Part shown: in pieces, positions 35,835-44,057 of the stretch
How the letters are laid out: every line of letters begins with the position of its first letter
How positions within the stretch are numbered: the first letter of the stretch is position 1
Assembly (NCBI GenBank): GCA_900552565.1
Contig: USAK01000005.1
Span: 13,291-77,290 of the forward strand
Length of the DNA: 64,000 bases
Direction: 5' to 3'
Source: an uncultured Selenomonas sp.
Lineage (GTDB): Bacteria; Bacillota; Negativicutes; Selenomonadales; Selenomonadaceae
Made by a program: the position numbers and the translations under genes
Notes under the pieces: model-generated
The model's database searches: none
Seen by the model: only the letters and a program-made list of their open reading frames with translations
Told to the model about the DNA's origin: nothing

Positions 35835-36239
35835 GTGACTGCTGAAAATTTTCTTTTCGCCTTCCTGCCCATCGCAGCCCTGCTCGTCCTGCTTCTGCTG
35901 CTGCGGCAGTCGGTACTGCGGGCAGCAGGTGTGGGCCTGGTGCTGGCTGTCTTTGCTGATTTTATCGGCTTTGGGGGAACGGCAGGGCAGGCAGCGAAAG
36001 CCTGTCTGCAGGGCGCTGTGCATTCTCTGCCCATCATCGTTGTGTTTGGCACGCTGTTCCTTTATGCCTGGGCCGAAGAATCGGGCAGCCTGCGCCGTCT
36101 GCGGATGCTCCTGGCCGCTGCTGACCGCGCTGTTTTTCTGTGCCTTGTTCAGCCTGCTGTCCTGTGCGGCGCCATATCTTATGTCATGAACCGATGCAAG
36201 CAAAGGGGGATACATCACTTTGTCACAAGCAGAATATAA
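35835..36239 (+). pseudogene. N-terminal fragment resembling L-lactate permease (LctP)
   Basis: A 134-codon frame beginning with GTG, seven bases after GGGGAG. The first 98 codons encode hydrophobic segments (FLFAFLPIAALLVLLLLLR; SLPIIVVFGTLFLYAW) and the phrase EESGSLRRLR, which resemble the N-terminus of LctP-family lactate/glycolate permeases, normally about 500-550 residues with 12 or more membrane segments. After codon 98 (base 36128) the resemblance stops; the frame runs on for 36 codons and ends inside the next gene. Another frame over the same bases remains hydrophobic (ALFFCALFSLLSC), hinting at a frameshift as well as a deletion. I read it as a decayed permease; a small real membrane protein is the alternative. 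Confidence 0.5.
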
Positions 36240-37998
36240 AGACATCCTTTGGCTGGCGGTCAATGCCAAATACATGCATACCTCGCTGGCCGTGCGCTAT
36301 CTGCGCGAATGCGTCAAGGGCTCTGAGATTATGGAGCTCACCATCAATCATCAGCTGCTCGATGCTCTCGGAGAGATTTATGAGAAGCATCCGCGCGTGC
36401 TCGGTATCGTCTGCTACATCTGGAATATCGAGATGGTCAAGAAGCTTTTAGAGCTTTTGCCGAAGGCCCTGCCGGAGACCGTCATCATCTGCGGCGGACC
36501 GGAGGTCTCGTATGGCACAGCCGATTTTATGCGGGAATTTCCGATGGTCGACTTTGTCATCCGCGGCGAAGGGGAAGAAGCTGTGCCGAAGCTCATCGCT
36601 CGCATCCGTCAATTCCATTTTGAGAAACAGGCAATGAAAAAAGTCAGCAGCCTCGGCGTCATTCCGGGTGTTGCCATGCGGTGCGAAGACGGCACCATCG
36701 AGGAAAGCACGGATGTAACGGTGGCAGACTTTGCCAATCCTGCTGTTGTGCCGTTTGGCTACCGCGAAGAGGAAATGGAAGGCCTCAGGGAACGCATCCT
36801 TTATTATGAGACGTCGCGCGGCTGCCCGTTTTCGTGTGCCTACTGCCTGTCGTGTGCGACGGCCGGTGTACGCTATTTGCCGCTGGCGCGCGTGTTTCGC
36901 GAGCTCGACTTCTTCGTGCGCCACGATGTGCGTCAGGTCAAGTTTGTCGACCGCACGTTTAACGCGAAAAAGTCACATTTTCTGCCCATCCTGCAGTACC
37001 TCGTCAAACTGCCGGCGTCAGTGCACACGAATTTCCATTTTGAAGTCGCCATCGACTACCTCGACGAAGAGGTCCTCGAGACCTTGAGCCAGCTGCCTCG
37101 CGGCCGCGTGCAGCTCGAGATTGGCATCCAGTCGACGAATCCTCAGACGCTCGCGGCCGTTTCGCGCGTCAACCATTGGGAGAAGATAGCGGGCCATATC
37201 CGCCGCATCCTTTCCTTCCATAATATGCACCTGCATGTCGACCTCATCATCGGCCTGCCGGGCGAGGGCATGGCGTCGTTTGCGAAGTCGTTCAACGATG
37301 TCTACGCCCTGCACACCGATATGCTGCAGCTCGGCTTCCTCAAGTTCCTCAAGGGGGCTTCGATGATGAACCTCGTTCAGCCTTACGGCTATGCTTATAT
37401 GCCGATGGCACCGTATGAAGTCATGACGTCTGATGCCCTGACGTATGGCGAGATTCGCTGGTTTCACAGCTTTGAGGCCGTTTTTGAGTACTATTACAAC
37501 GCCGGCCGCTGCCGTCATACGGCAGACTTCCTGATTGCCGCAGAGGAACACGGCGATGCCTTTGCCTTCTGGCGCCGATTGACAAATTGGTGGGAGAGCC
37601 GGGGGTATCATAAAGTCGGTCATGCGACAAAAAATCTCTACAAGTACCTGCTGGACTTCTGTCAGGAGACCTACGGCATGCAGGCGGAGCTTCTTGACAA
37701 TCTGCTGCGCTTCGATGCCCTGATGGCCGACGGCAGACGCATCCGGCCGGTATATCTGCATTGGGATATGGAAAAACATCAGGACAAAACGGCGCCGTTC
37801 TGGCGCAGTGACAGGCCGCTTCAGTACATCCCTGATTTTGTCTTCCGCAACTGGCGCGATGTGCGCGGCAAATATCATATCGAGTTCTTTGCTTACGATG
37901 TGCGTCAGGCAGCGGCGGGGAAAATCGAGCAGCGCCAGACGATACTCTTATTTGACTTTACCGGCCCGGATGTGACATGTCAGGAAATCGTGCTATAA
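36220..37998 (+). CDS. B12-binding domain radical SAM protein (DUF4080)
   Basis: Putative cobalamin-dependent radical SAM enzyme of 592 residues. Residues about 1-130 form a B12-binding-like Rossmann domain (LGIVCYIWNIE; IICGGPEVSYG; VIRGEGEEAVP). The radical SAM cluster is GCPFSCAYC (C202, C206, C209). A radical SAM barrel follows with QLEIGIQSTNPQTL and DLIIGLPGEG, then a C-terminal DUF4080 region. The start is TTG with AAAGGGGGA about ten bases upstream and overlaps the permease remnant by 20 bases. The substrate is unknown; relatives are simply annotated as B12-binding radical SAM proteins. Confidence 0.88.
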   Translation: MSQAEYKDILWLAVNAKYMHTSLAVRYLRECVKGSEIMELTINHQLLDALGEIYEKHPRVLGIVCYIWNIEMVKKLLELLPKALPETVIICGGPEVSYGTADFMREFPMVDFVIRGEGEEAVPKLIARIRQFHFEKQAMKKVSSLGVIPGVAMRCEDGTIEESTDVTVADFANPAVVPFGYREEEMEGLRERILYYETSRGCPFSCAYCLSCATAGVRYLPLARVFRELDFFVRHDVRQVKFVDRTFNAKKSHFLPILQYLVKLPASVHTNFHFEVAIDYLDEEVLETLSQLPRGRVQLEIGIQSTNPQTLAAVSRVNHWEKIAGHIRRILSFHNMHLHVDLIIGLPGEGMASFAKSFNDVYALHTDMLQLGFLKFLKGASMMNLVQPYGYAYMPMAPYEVMTSDALTYGEIRWFHSFEAVFEYYYNAGRCRHTADFLIAAEEHGDAFAFWRRLTNWWESRGYHKVGHATKNLYKYLLDFCQETYGMQAELLDNLLRFDALMADGRRIRPVYLHWDMEKHQDKTAPFWRSDRPLQYIPDFVFRNWRDVRGKYHIEFFAYDVRQAAAGKIEQRQTILLFDFTGPDVTCQEIVL

Positions 37999-37999
37999 T
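37972..37999 (+). promoter_or_regulatory. Promoter of the HAD phosphatase gene
   Basis: GTGACA (37972-37977), 16-base spacer, TATAAT (37994-37999). The -10 element overlaps the stop codon of the preceding gene. Confidence 0.65.
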
Positions 38000-38039
38000 T
38001 TACCACAGAGCATCAATATTATAGAAGGGAACATGAACT

Positions 38040-38804
38040 ATGAAATTAGCAGCAACTGATTTTGACGGGACGTTCTGTCCCATTCAGCAGCCCGTGCCGC
38101 AGTCAAATATCGAGGCCGTCAAAACATGGCAGGCCGCAGGCCATAAATTTGGCATCTGTACGGGCCGCGGCCTGAGCCTCATTGATTTCGAGCTGAAAAA
38201 ATATCCGGACCTTCATCCCGACTACCTCGTCTGCAACAACGGTGCCGTCATCGTCAATGAACAGAAGGAAATCCTCACGAGCCTGACTTTTCCGCGCGAA
38301 ATGCTTCAGGGGCTTCTCGATATGCCACTCATCCATGAGACGAAAAATCCCATGCGCATCCTGACGGAGACGGATATGTACCTTTTGGATATCCCAACCG
38401 TCACAGAGTTTGGTCTGAACATCCCGATGGAGAAAGTGACGTTTGCGCAGGCACGCGAGATGCCCAAGGTCGTGCAGGTCAGCATGCGCTGCGCGACGGT
38501 CGAGGAGGCACAGGCGATGACGGCGAAAATCCGCGAAAAATATCCGGACATCATCGGCAACATCAACCGCAATTACGTCGACCTCAACCTCAAAGAGGCC
38601 AATAAGCGCGACGGCCTGCGCCGCCTGCTCGCGGTCACGAAGTGGCAGCCGGAAGACGTTTTCTTCATCGGCGACGACCAGAACGACCTGCCCGCCGTCG
38701 AGTACTTCCGCGGCTATACCGTAGAGACGGCACAGCCCTTCATGAAGGAAGCCGCCAAGGCCGTTTATCCGAGCGTTGGGGATATGCTGCTCAGGAATAT
38801 CTAA
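38040..38804 (+). CDS. Cof-type HAD-IIB family phosphatase
   Basis: Haloacid-dehalogenase-type sugar phosphate or cofactor phosphatase of 254 residues. Motif I is ATDFDGT (nucleophile D7, acid D9), motif II lies in GICTGRGLSL, and motif IV is IGDDQNDLPAVEYF near 210-223. The cap between motifs II and III is the IIB alpha/beta type. The ATG follows AGAAGGGA by nine bases. It has its own promoter and ends at a bidirectional terminator, so it is monocistronic. Substrates of Cof-like enzymes are broad and cannot be read from sequence. Confidence 0.9.
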   Translation: MKLAATDFDGTFCPIQQPVPQSNIEAVKTWQAAGHKFGICTGRGLSLIDFELKKYPDLHPDYLVCNNGAVIVNEQKEILTSLTFPREMLQGLLDMPLIHETKNPMRILTETDMYLLDIPTVTEFGLNIPMEKVTFAQAREMPKVVQVSMRCATVEEAQAMTAKIREKYPDIIGNINRNYVDLNLKEANKRDGLRRLLAVTKWQPEDVFFIGDDQNDLPAVEYFRGYTVETAQPFMKEAAKAVYPSVGDMLLRNI

Positions 38805-38814
38805 AAAGGCAATA

Positions 38815-38843
38815 AAAAAGACCGCTGTGAAAGCGGTCTTTTT
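38815..38843. terminator. Bidirectional terminator between HAD gene and fba
   Basis: Perfect twelve-pair stem AAAAAGACCGCT/AGCGGTCTTTTT with a five-base loop, serving the convergent HAD and fba genes. Confidence 0.93.
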
Positions 38844-38868
38844 ATTGTGCTTAAAGCATCCGGATGGA

Positions 38869-39867
38869 TTACTTGTTGGCGTTGACGAGTTCCATAACGC
38901 CAGCAGCGCTGTTTGCGGAGCCGAGAACTTCTTTGATCTTGTGCTCAACGAGCTCTTTGATGTAAGCACGGCCATCAGCGCAGTACTGACGCGGATCGAA
39001 ATGCTCCGGATGAGCGAAGAAGTGCTCACGGATACCAGCCGTCATAGCGAGGCGCAGGTCGGAGTCGATGTTGATCTTGCAGACAGCGGATTTAGCAGCC
39101 TTGCGGAGCTGGTCCTCAGGGATACCTACAGCATCAGCGAGTTTGCCGCCGTTGTCGTTGATGATCTTGACATACTTCGGAATAACGGAAGAAGCACCAT
39201 GGAGAACAATCGGGAACTCCGGAATCTTCTTCTCGATTTCAGCGAGGATGTCAAAACGCAGTTCAGGCGGTACGAGAACGCCGTCAGCGTTGCGCGTGCA
39301 CTGTTCCGGTTTGAACTTGAATGCACCATGGCTCGTGCCGATAGCGATAGCGAGGGAGTCAACGCCCGTCTCACGAACGAATTCCTCAACCTCTTCCGGC
39401 TGCGTGTAAGCTGCTTCATGAGCAGCGACTTTTACATCATCCTCGATGCCGGCGAGCTTACCGAGCTCAGCTTCGACAACGACGCCATGCTCATGGGCAT
39501 AAGCAACGACTTCCTGCGTGCGTTTGATGTTCTCTTTGAACTCATACTTGGAGCCATCGAACATAACGGACGTGAAGCCATCATCGATGCAGGCTTTGCA
39601 GGTCTCGAAATCCGGACCATGATCGAGGTGCAGAGCGATAGGAATATCGTTGACCTCAAGAGCTGCCTCGACGAGGTGACGGAGATACGGGCCCTTGGCA
39701 TACTTACGTGCGCCGGCGGAAGCCTGGAGGATAACCGGGGAATTCAGCTCTGCAGCTGCTTCCGTGATACCCTGTACAATCTCCATGTTGTTGATGTTGA
39801 AAGCACCGATGGCGAAGCCGCCTTCATAAGCTTTCTTGAACATTTCTTTCGTTCCAACTAATGGCAT
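38869..39867 (-). CDS. fba: Class II fructose-bisphosphate aldolase
   Basis: Zinc-dependent glycolytic aldolase splitting fructose-1,6-bisphosphate into DHAP and glyceraldehyde-3-phosphate; 332 residues. Visible are the zinc ligand and catalytic patch LHLDHGPDFE (H80, D82, H83), EAELGKLAG near 132-140, IGTSHGAFKF and VLHGASSVIP. Length and wording fit the longer class II type; tagatose-bisphosphate specificity cannot be excluded. Codons such as GCT and GTT are common, in line with high expression. The start follows a GGGGG ribosome site. A 36-base palindrome lies just upstream in the promoter region. Confidence 0.95.
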   Translation of the reverse strand: MPLVGTKEMFKKAYEGGFAIGAFNINNMEIVQGITEAAAELNSPVILQASAGARKYAKGPYLRHLVEAALEVNDIPIALHLDHGPDFETCKACIDDGFTSVMFDGSKYEFKENIKRTQEVVAYAHEHGVVVEAELGKLAGIEDDVKVAAHEAAYTQPEEVEEFVRETGVDSLAIAIGTSHGAFKFKPEQCTRNADGVLVPPELRFDILAEIEKKIPEFPIVLHGASSVIPKYVKIINDNGGKLADAVGIPEDQLRKAAKSAVCKINIDSDLRLAMTAGIREHFFAHPEHFDPRQYCADGRAYIKELVEHKIKEVLGSANSAAGVMELVNANK

Positions 39868-39882
39868 TTTTCATTACCCCCT

Positions 39883-39918
39883 AATGAAATTATGTTCACT
39901 ATACGAACTGATTTCATT
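39883..39918 (-). promoter_or_regulatory. Palindromic operator candidate upstream of fba
   Basis: Inverted repeat AATGAAAT-TAT-GTTC / GAAC-TG-ATTTCATT centred near 39901, 16-51 bases before the fba start. On the minus strand TATAAT (39922-39917) abuts one arm and TATAGT lies in the centre, so a bound protein would block the promoter. The regulator is unknown. Confidence 0.45.
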
Positions 39919-40008
39919 ATAACATAGAACTGGCTTATGGTGTATAGCGGAATGTCAATTTTTACGAAAATCTCGTCATTTGCGAATAAATAATAAGAAT
40001 TATCCGCA

Positions 40009-40899
40009 TTAAAGACGACAATCCGAGACAATCTGTTCCATATCGGACGGGAGCGGAACTTTGATGTCGATAGTTTGACCCGTCAGCGGATGCGTGAAGT
40101 AAAGCCGGCAGGCGTGAAGCGCCTGTCTCTTGATGAGTGTACAGCTGCCGCCGTAGAGGTCATCGCCGAGGAGCGGATGGCCAAGATGCGCGAGATGTAC
40201 GCGAATCTGGTGCGTGCGGCCCGTGTCGAGGACGAGGCGCACCAGGGAGAAACATCCGTTTGTACGCACGGTCTCATAATGCGTGCGTGCTTCCTGTCCG
40301 TCAGGGGCTACTTTGCGCAGGATGATGCTCGGCAGCGCGCGGGCAATCGGCGCGTCGATAAGACCGGACGCTGGCGTGAGCTTTCCTTCTATAATAGCGA
40401 GGTATTCGCGGTGGAAGAGTTTGCCTTCCCCGCGTTTGGGCGTCAGCTTGTACTGGACCTGCGGGACCTTGGCGATGAGCACGAGGCCTGACGTGTCGCG
40501 GTCAAGCCGGTGCACGGGATGGTAGGCATGATGCTCGCCATGTTTTTCATACCAATACAGGACTGCGTTGCCCAGCGTGCCGTGGGCTTCTTTTGTCGTC
40601 GGATGAACGAGCTGGCCCGCGGGCTTATTGACGACCATGAGGTAGTTATCTTCATAGCGGATATCAAGAGGCAGGTTCTCGGGCTCGATATTTGAAGGCC
40701 GCACAATATCAAAGCTTAAGATGTCGCCGTTTTTGACTTTGGTCAGGGCCGCATTGGCGGGAATGCCATTGACGCGGAACGTGCCGGAATGCTTGATGCG
40801 TTTCCAGAGGGTGGAGGATATGCCTTCTTTTTGCGTCAGAAAAGCCTTGACGGGCACAGTCGTCAAGGCTTCTGGGAGTTCGACGCGGATTTGCGTCAT
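40009..40899 (-). CDS. RluA-family pseudouridine synthase
   Basis: Isomerises uridines in rRNA or tRNA; 296 residues. The catalytic motif is HRLDRDTSGL with D133, preceded by NKPAGQLVHP and followed by the RluA-type DTGRTHQIRVHLAHLGHPLLGD. The first 70 residues look like an S4-type RNA-binding region (ISSTLWKRIKHSGTFRVNG). It overlaps the uracil permease gene by four bases (ATGA) and is co-transcribed behind it. RluA, RluC and RluD cannot be distinguished with confidence here. Confidence 0.92.
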   Translation of the reverse strand: MTQIRVELPEALTTVPVKAFLTQKEGISSTLWKRIKHSGTFRVNGIPANAALTKVKNGDILSFDIVRPSNIEPENLPLDIRYEDNYLMVVNKPAGQLVHPTTKEAHGTLGNAVLYWYEKHGEHHAYHPVHRLDRDTSGLVLIAKVPQVQYKLTPKRGEGKLFHREYLAIIEGKLTPASGLIDAPIARALPSIILRKVAPDGQEARTHYETVRTNGCFSLVRLVLDTGRTHQIRVHLAHLGHPLLGDDLYGGSCTLIKRQALHACRLYFTHPLTGQTIDIKVPLPSDMEQIVSDCRL

Positions 40900-42203
40900 T
40901 TTTTTGGGCTGTCCTCGGGGCCGATTTCACCGACCGGGTCATTTTGGCCGGTGAGCGGATTTTTATCCCCGCGACTCATGGCAATGAGACGGAATGCCAG
41001 CGACAGGATGATGGCGACGACGGTAGCGAGCGACATGCCCTTGAAGCTTACCGTGCCAATCGTCAGGCTGGCCGTCGAAACGCCGATGCCCATGACGATG
41101 GACGTCAAAAGCAGGTTCATCGGGTTGTTGTAGTCGACTTTGGCTTCGACGAGGATGCGGATACCTGAGGCGGCGATGACGCCGAAGAGCAGCATCGATA
41201 CGCCGCCCATGACCGGCGTCGGGATGCTCTGGATGAGAGCCGCGAGCTTGCCAAAGCACGAGAGCAGGATGGCAAAGACGGCAGCACCGCCAATGACCCA
41301 GGTCGAGAAGACTTTCGTGATGGCGAGCACGCCGATATTTTCGCCGTACGTCGTGTTCGGCGTCGAGCCGAAGAAGCCCGAGATGATGGTCGAAAGACCG
41401 TTGCCAAAGATGGAGCGGTCGAGGCCCGGGTCTTTCGTGAGGTCATGGCCGACGATGTTGCCCGTGACAATCAGGTGGCCGATGTGTTCGACGATGACGA
41501 CAAGCGAAGCCGGCAGGATGATGAGGATGGCGCCGAGGTCAAAGACCGGCTTGTAGAACGTTGGCAGGGCAAACCACGGGGCATTTTCGACCAGCGTCCA
41601 GTCGACGATGCCGCAGAGGGCGGCGATGATATAGCCGCTGACGACACCGATGAGAATCGGGATGATGGAGAGGAAGCCTTTAAAGGCGACTGAAGCGAAA
41701 ATCGTGATGGCTAGCGTTGCGAGCGAGACAAAAATCGTCGTGCTGTCAGCTTTGTCGCCTGTGAGACCGGCCATGCCGGCGGCCGTTGGCATGAGTTCGA
41801 GGCCGATGACAGCGACGATGGCACCCATCGAGGCCGGCGGGAAAATCACGTCAATCCAGCTCGTGCCGATGGCGCGCACCAGGAGACCGACGAGGCAGAA
41901 GACCACACCGACGCAGATGAAGCCGCCGAGGGCTGCTTCGTAGCTGTACTGCGCGAGTACGAGAAAGACCGGGGAGAGAAAGGCAAAACTCGAGCCGAGG
42001 TAGGCAGGAATCTTGCCCCTGCAGAGGACGAGATAGAGAATCGTGCCAATGCCGTTGAAGAGCAGGACCGTGGCCGGATTGATCTTGAAGAGGATTGGTA
42101 CGAGCACCGTAGAGCCGAACATCGCAAAGAGATGCTGCAGCGAAAGTGGGATGGTCTCGAGAAGCGGCAGCTTCTCTTCGACACCGATAGGACGTTTTTG
42201 CAA
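40896..42203 (-). CDS. uraA: Uracil/xanthine permease (NCS2 family)
   Basis: Membrane nucleobase transporter of 435 residues with about 12-14 hydrophobic segments. NCS2 hallmarks are QHLFAMFGSTVLVPIL near the N-terminus, the half-helix region SSFAFLSPVF, and NTTYGENIGVLAITKV. These favour UraA/PyrP-type uracil permease over xanthine permease. The start is TTG, nine bases after AAAGGAG on the minus strand. The gene is first in a two-gene unit with a pseudouridine synthase, an order seen in several Firmicutes. A short palindrome GGACATATGTCC sits about 85 bases upstream; no PyrR-type attenuator was recognised. Confidence 0.9.
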   Translation of the reverse strand: MQKRPIGVEEKLPLLETIPLSLQHLFAMFGSTVLVPILFKINPATVLLFNGIGTILYLVLCRGKIPAYLGSSFAFLSPVFLVLAQYSYEAALGGFICVGVVFCLVGLLVRAIGTSWIDVIFPPASMGAIVAVIGLELMPTAAGMAGLTGDKADSTTIFVSLATLAITIFASVAFKGFLSIIPILIGVVSGYIIAALCGIVDWTLVENAPWFALPTFYKPVFDLGAILIILPASLVVIVEHIGHLIVTGNIVGHDLTKDPGLDRSIFGNGLSTIISGFFGSTPNTTYGENIGVLAITKVFSTWVIGGAAVFAILLSCFGKLAALIQSIPTPVMGGVSMLLFGVIAASGIRILVEAKVDYNNPMNLLLTSIVMGIGVSTASLTIGTVSFKGMSLATVVAIILSLAFRLIAMSRGDKNPLTGQNDPVGEIGPEDSPKK

Positions 42204-42433
42204 GACAGGGCACTCCTTTCTTTTTGAGAACGTTCTTGCTTTCTACAAATAAATACGTATCCAATTTATCATAGCTTAGGACATATGTCCACTTTTCTTG
42301 TTTGCCTTTGAAAACAAGCAGAATTTTATCATTTCATGCATCTTATTTTCGATTTTTTAGTGAATATGTAACATATCGGCTTTTGCGTGTGCTCTCCTAA
42401 AAAACATTTTTACATAAAAATGGCGAAATATGG
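42204..42433. other. AT-rich divergent intergenic region uraA/lysC
   Basis: About 340 bases separate the divergent uraA and lysC starts. Besides the lysC promoter the stretch holds two short palindromes (AAGAACGTTCTC near 42225 and GGACATATGTCC near 42287). I see no open frame, and no lysine riboswitch: the lysC leader is only about 80 bases. Confidence 0.5.
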
Positions 42434-42462
42434 TAGACAGGCCGCTAAATTTCTTGTATAAT
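42434..42462 (+). promoter_or_regulatory. Promoter of lysC
   Basis: TAGACA (42434-42439), 17-base spacer, TATAAT (42457-42462). Transcription should start near 42470, about 80 bases before the ATG. Confidence 0.7.
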
Positions 42463-42547
42463 ATGTTTCGATTAAACACTTTAACAAACAAAAAGCCACT
42501 GTGTCCGCTTATGATGGATGCAATGGCATATGTTTAGGGGGAGAAAC

Positions 42548-43780
42548 ATGGCGCTTATTGTAAAGAAATTCGGTGGCAGCTCCGTCGCTACCACGGAAAA
42601 GATCATGAATGTAGCAAAGAGAGTGCTGAGCGAAAAGCAGCCGGGCGACCAGATTGTCATGGTAGTGTCGGCCATGGGCGATACGACAGATGACCTCATT
42701 ACGCTGGCCAATGGCATCACGAAAAACCCGTACCAGTACGCGCGCGAGATGGATATGCTGCTGACGACTGGTGAGCAGGTCTCCATCGCTCTCCTCGCGA
42801 TGGCATTCAAGAGCCTCGGCCAGCCGGCCATTTCGCTGACGGGCCCGATGGCGGGCATGCGCACGGATTCTGTGCATACGAAAGGCCGCATCAAAGACAT
42901 TCAGCCAAAGCGCGTTCATGAAGAACTCGACAAAGGCAATATTGTTGTCATCGCCGGCTTCCAGGGCTGCGATGACATTGGCGACCTCGTGACGCTCGGC
43001 CGCGGCGGCTCCGATACGTCGGCCGTTGCTCTTGCCGGTGCACTCAAGGCAGATTCCTGCGAAATCTACACGGATGTCGACGGCGTTTATTCGGCTGACC
43101 CGCGTATTGTCAAGAATGCACGCAAGATGAAAGAAATCACGTACTACGAGATGCTCGAGATGGCACGTCTTGGTGCCGGCGTCATGCAGCCGCGTTCCGT
43201 CGAGATGGGCAAGTACTTCAATATTCCAATTCACGTTCGTTCGACGTTCACGAATAAACCAGGCACGATCATTAGGGAGGACTATACAATGGAAGATAAG
43301 GATTTTGTAATCCGCGGTGTCGCACACGATGAGAAGGTAGCAAAGATTGCCGTACTTGGCATTCCGAACACGCCGGGCATTGCCCATGAAATTTTCTCGG
43401 CACTCGCTGAGGCCAACATCGATGTCGACATGATCGTGCAGAGCATCCGCAACATCGAAAAGAATGTCACGGATATGGTCTTCACGGTGGCTTCGGACGA
43501 CCTCACTCAGGCAAAGAAAGTCGTCGACAAAGTCGCTGACAAACTCAATGCCATCGCTGTTCTCATCGAGGAAGACGTTGCGAAAGTCTCGATTGTCGGC
43601 GCTGGCATGCTCGGCAACCCAGGCATCGCAGCCCGTATGTTCGGTGCTCTTTCGAAGGCACAGATCAACATCGACATCATCAGCACGTCGGAAATCAGCA
43701 TTTCCTGCCTTGTCAAGGGTTCGCAGCTCAAGGAAGCTGTCAATGCCATCCACGACGAGTTCTTCCCGGCAAAGGCTTAA
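42548..43780 (+). CDS. lysC: Aspartate kinase, alpha/beta type with internal start
   Basis: First step of the aspartate family, phosphorylating L-aspartate. 410 residues from the ATG at 42548 after AGGGGGA; an in-frame ATG at 42518 lacks a ribosome site. KKFGGSSVA is at 6-14, and the kinase domain carries GRGGSDTSAVALAG and TDVDGVYSADPR. Two ACT domains fill residues about 265-410. At codon 248 a second ATG (43289) follows AGGGAGG by eight bases, so a separate beta subunit of about 163 residues is probably made, as in Bacillus aspartokinase II. Feedback by lysine or threonine is expected from the ACT domains. Confidence 0.96.
   Translation: MALIVKKFGGSSVATTEKIMNVAKRVLSEKQPGDQIVMVVSAMGDTTDDLITLANGITKNPYQYAREMDMLLTTGEQVSIALLAMAFKSLGQPAISLTGPMAGMRTDSVHTKGRIKDIQPKRVHEELDKGNIVVIAGFQGCDDIGDLVTLGRGGSDTSAVALAGALKADSCEIYTDVDGVYSADPRIVKNARKMKEITYYEMLEMARLGAGVMQPRSVEMGKYFNIPIHVRSTFTNKPGTIIREDYTMEDKDFVIRGVAHDEKVAKIAVLGIPNTPGIAHEIFSALAEANIDVDMIVQSIRNIEKNVTDMVFTVASDDLTQAKKVVDKVADKLNAIAVLIEEDVAKVSIVGAGMLGNPGIAARMFGALSKAQINIDIISTSEISISCLVKGSQLKEAVNAIHDEFFPAKA
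43274..43291 (+). promoter_or_regulatory. Internal ribosome site and start for the LysC beta subunit
   Basis: AGGGAGG (43274-43280), eight-base gap, in-frame ATG (43289-43291) reading MEDKDFVIRG. It corresponds to the alpha/beta overlapping arrangement known for Bacillus subtilis aspartokinase II. Confidence 0.7.
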
Positions 43781-43801
43781 GTTTTTATTTTTGGCAGAGC
43801 G

Positions 43802-43827
43802 GCCACCCCTTTTTGGGGGTGGCTTTT
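43802..43827 (+). terminator. Intrinsic terminator after lysC
   Basis: Perfect eight-pair stem GCCACCCC/GGGGTGGC with a six-base loop, followed by four T. Confidence 0.88.
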
Positions 43828-43906
43828 CTGTTATACCGCATTTCTCGTGTTGCCGATTGACTTTTTTCCTCTTTGCCGCGAATTTGCTTTTATTTACGGA
43901 GGAGTG

Positions 43907-43935
43907 TAGGCAATTATCTAGAAATATTGTATACT
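43907..43935 (+). promoter_or_regulatory. Candidate promoter of the aminotransferase gene
   Basis: TAGGCA (43907-43912), 17-base spacer, TATACT (43930-43935). A second TATACT at 43978 lacks a good -35. Confidence 0.35.
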
Positions 43936-44057
43936 TATCCGTTTTTATCTGGACAGATGGGGGAAAAGCGTTTATGATATACTCAACACGCGGATATGCG
44001 TAGATATCATATGGAATTCAGTGTTTATATTTGTGAAAGCGAAAGGAAGTTTGTTCT

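Noticed and set aside
38776..39861. 361-codon plus-strand frame across fba
   Set aside because: Antisense to fba, and it crosses the bidirectional terminator at 38815-38843.
42220..42236. GAACGTTC palindrome upstream of uraA considered as an SOS box
   Set aside because: The Gram-positive LexA site needs four bases between GAAC and GTTC; here there are none.
42463..42547. Possible lysine riboswitch upstream of lysC
   Set aside because: The leader is only about 80 bases, too short for the lysine riboswitch of about 170-190 bases, and lacks its conserved cores.
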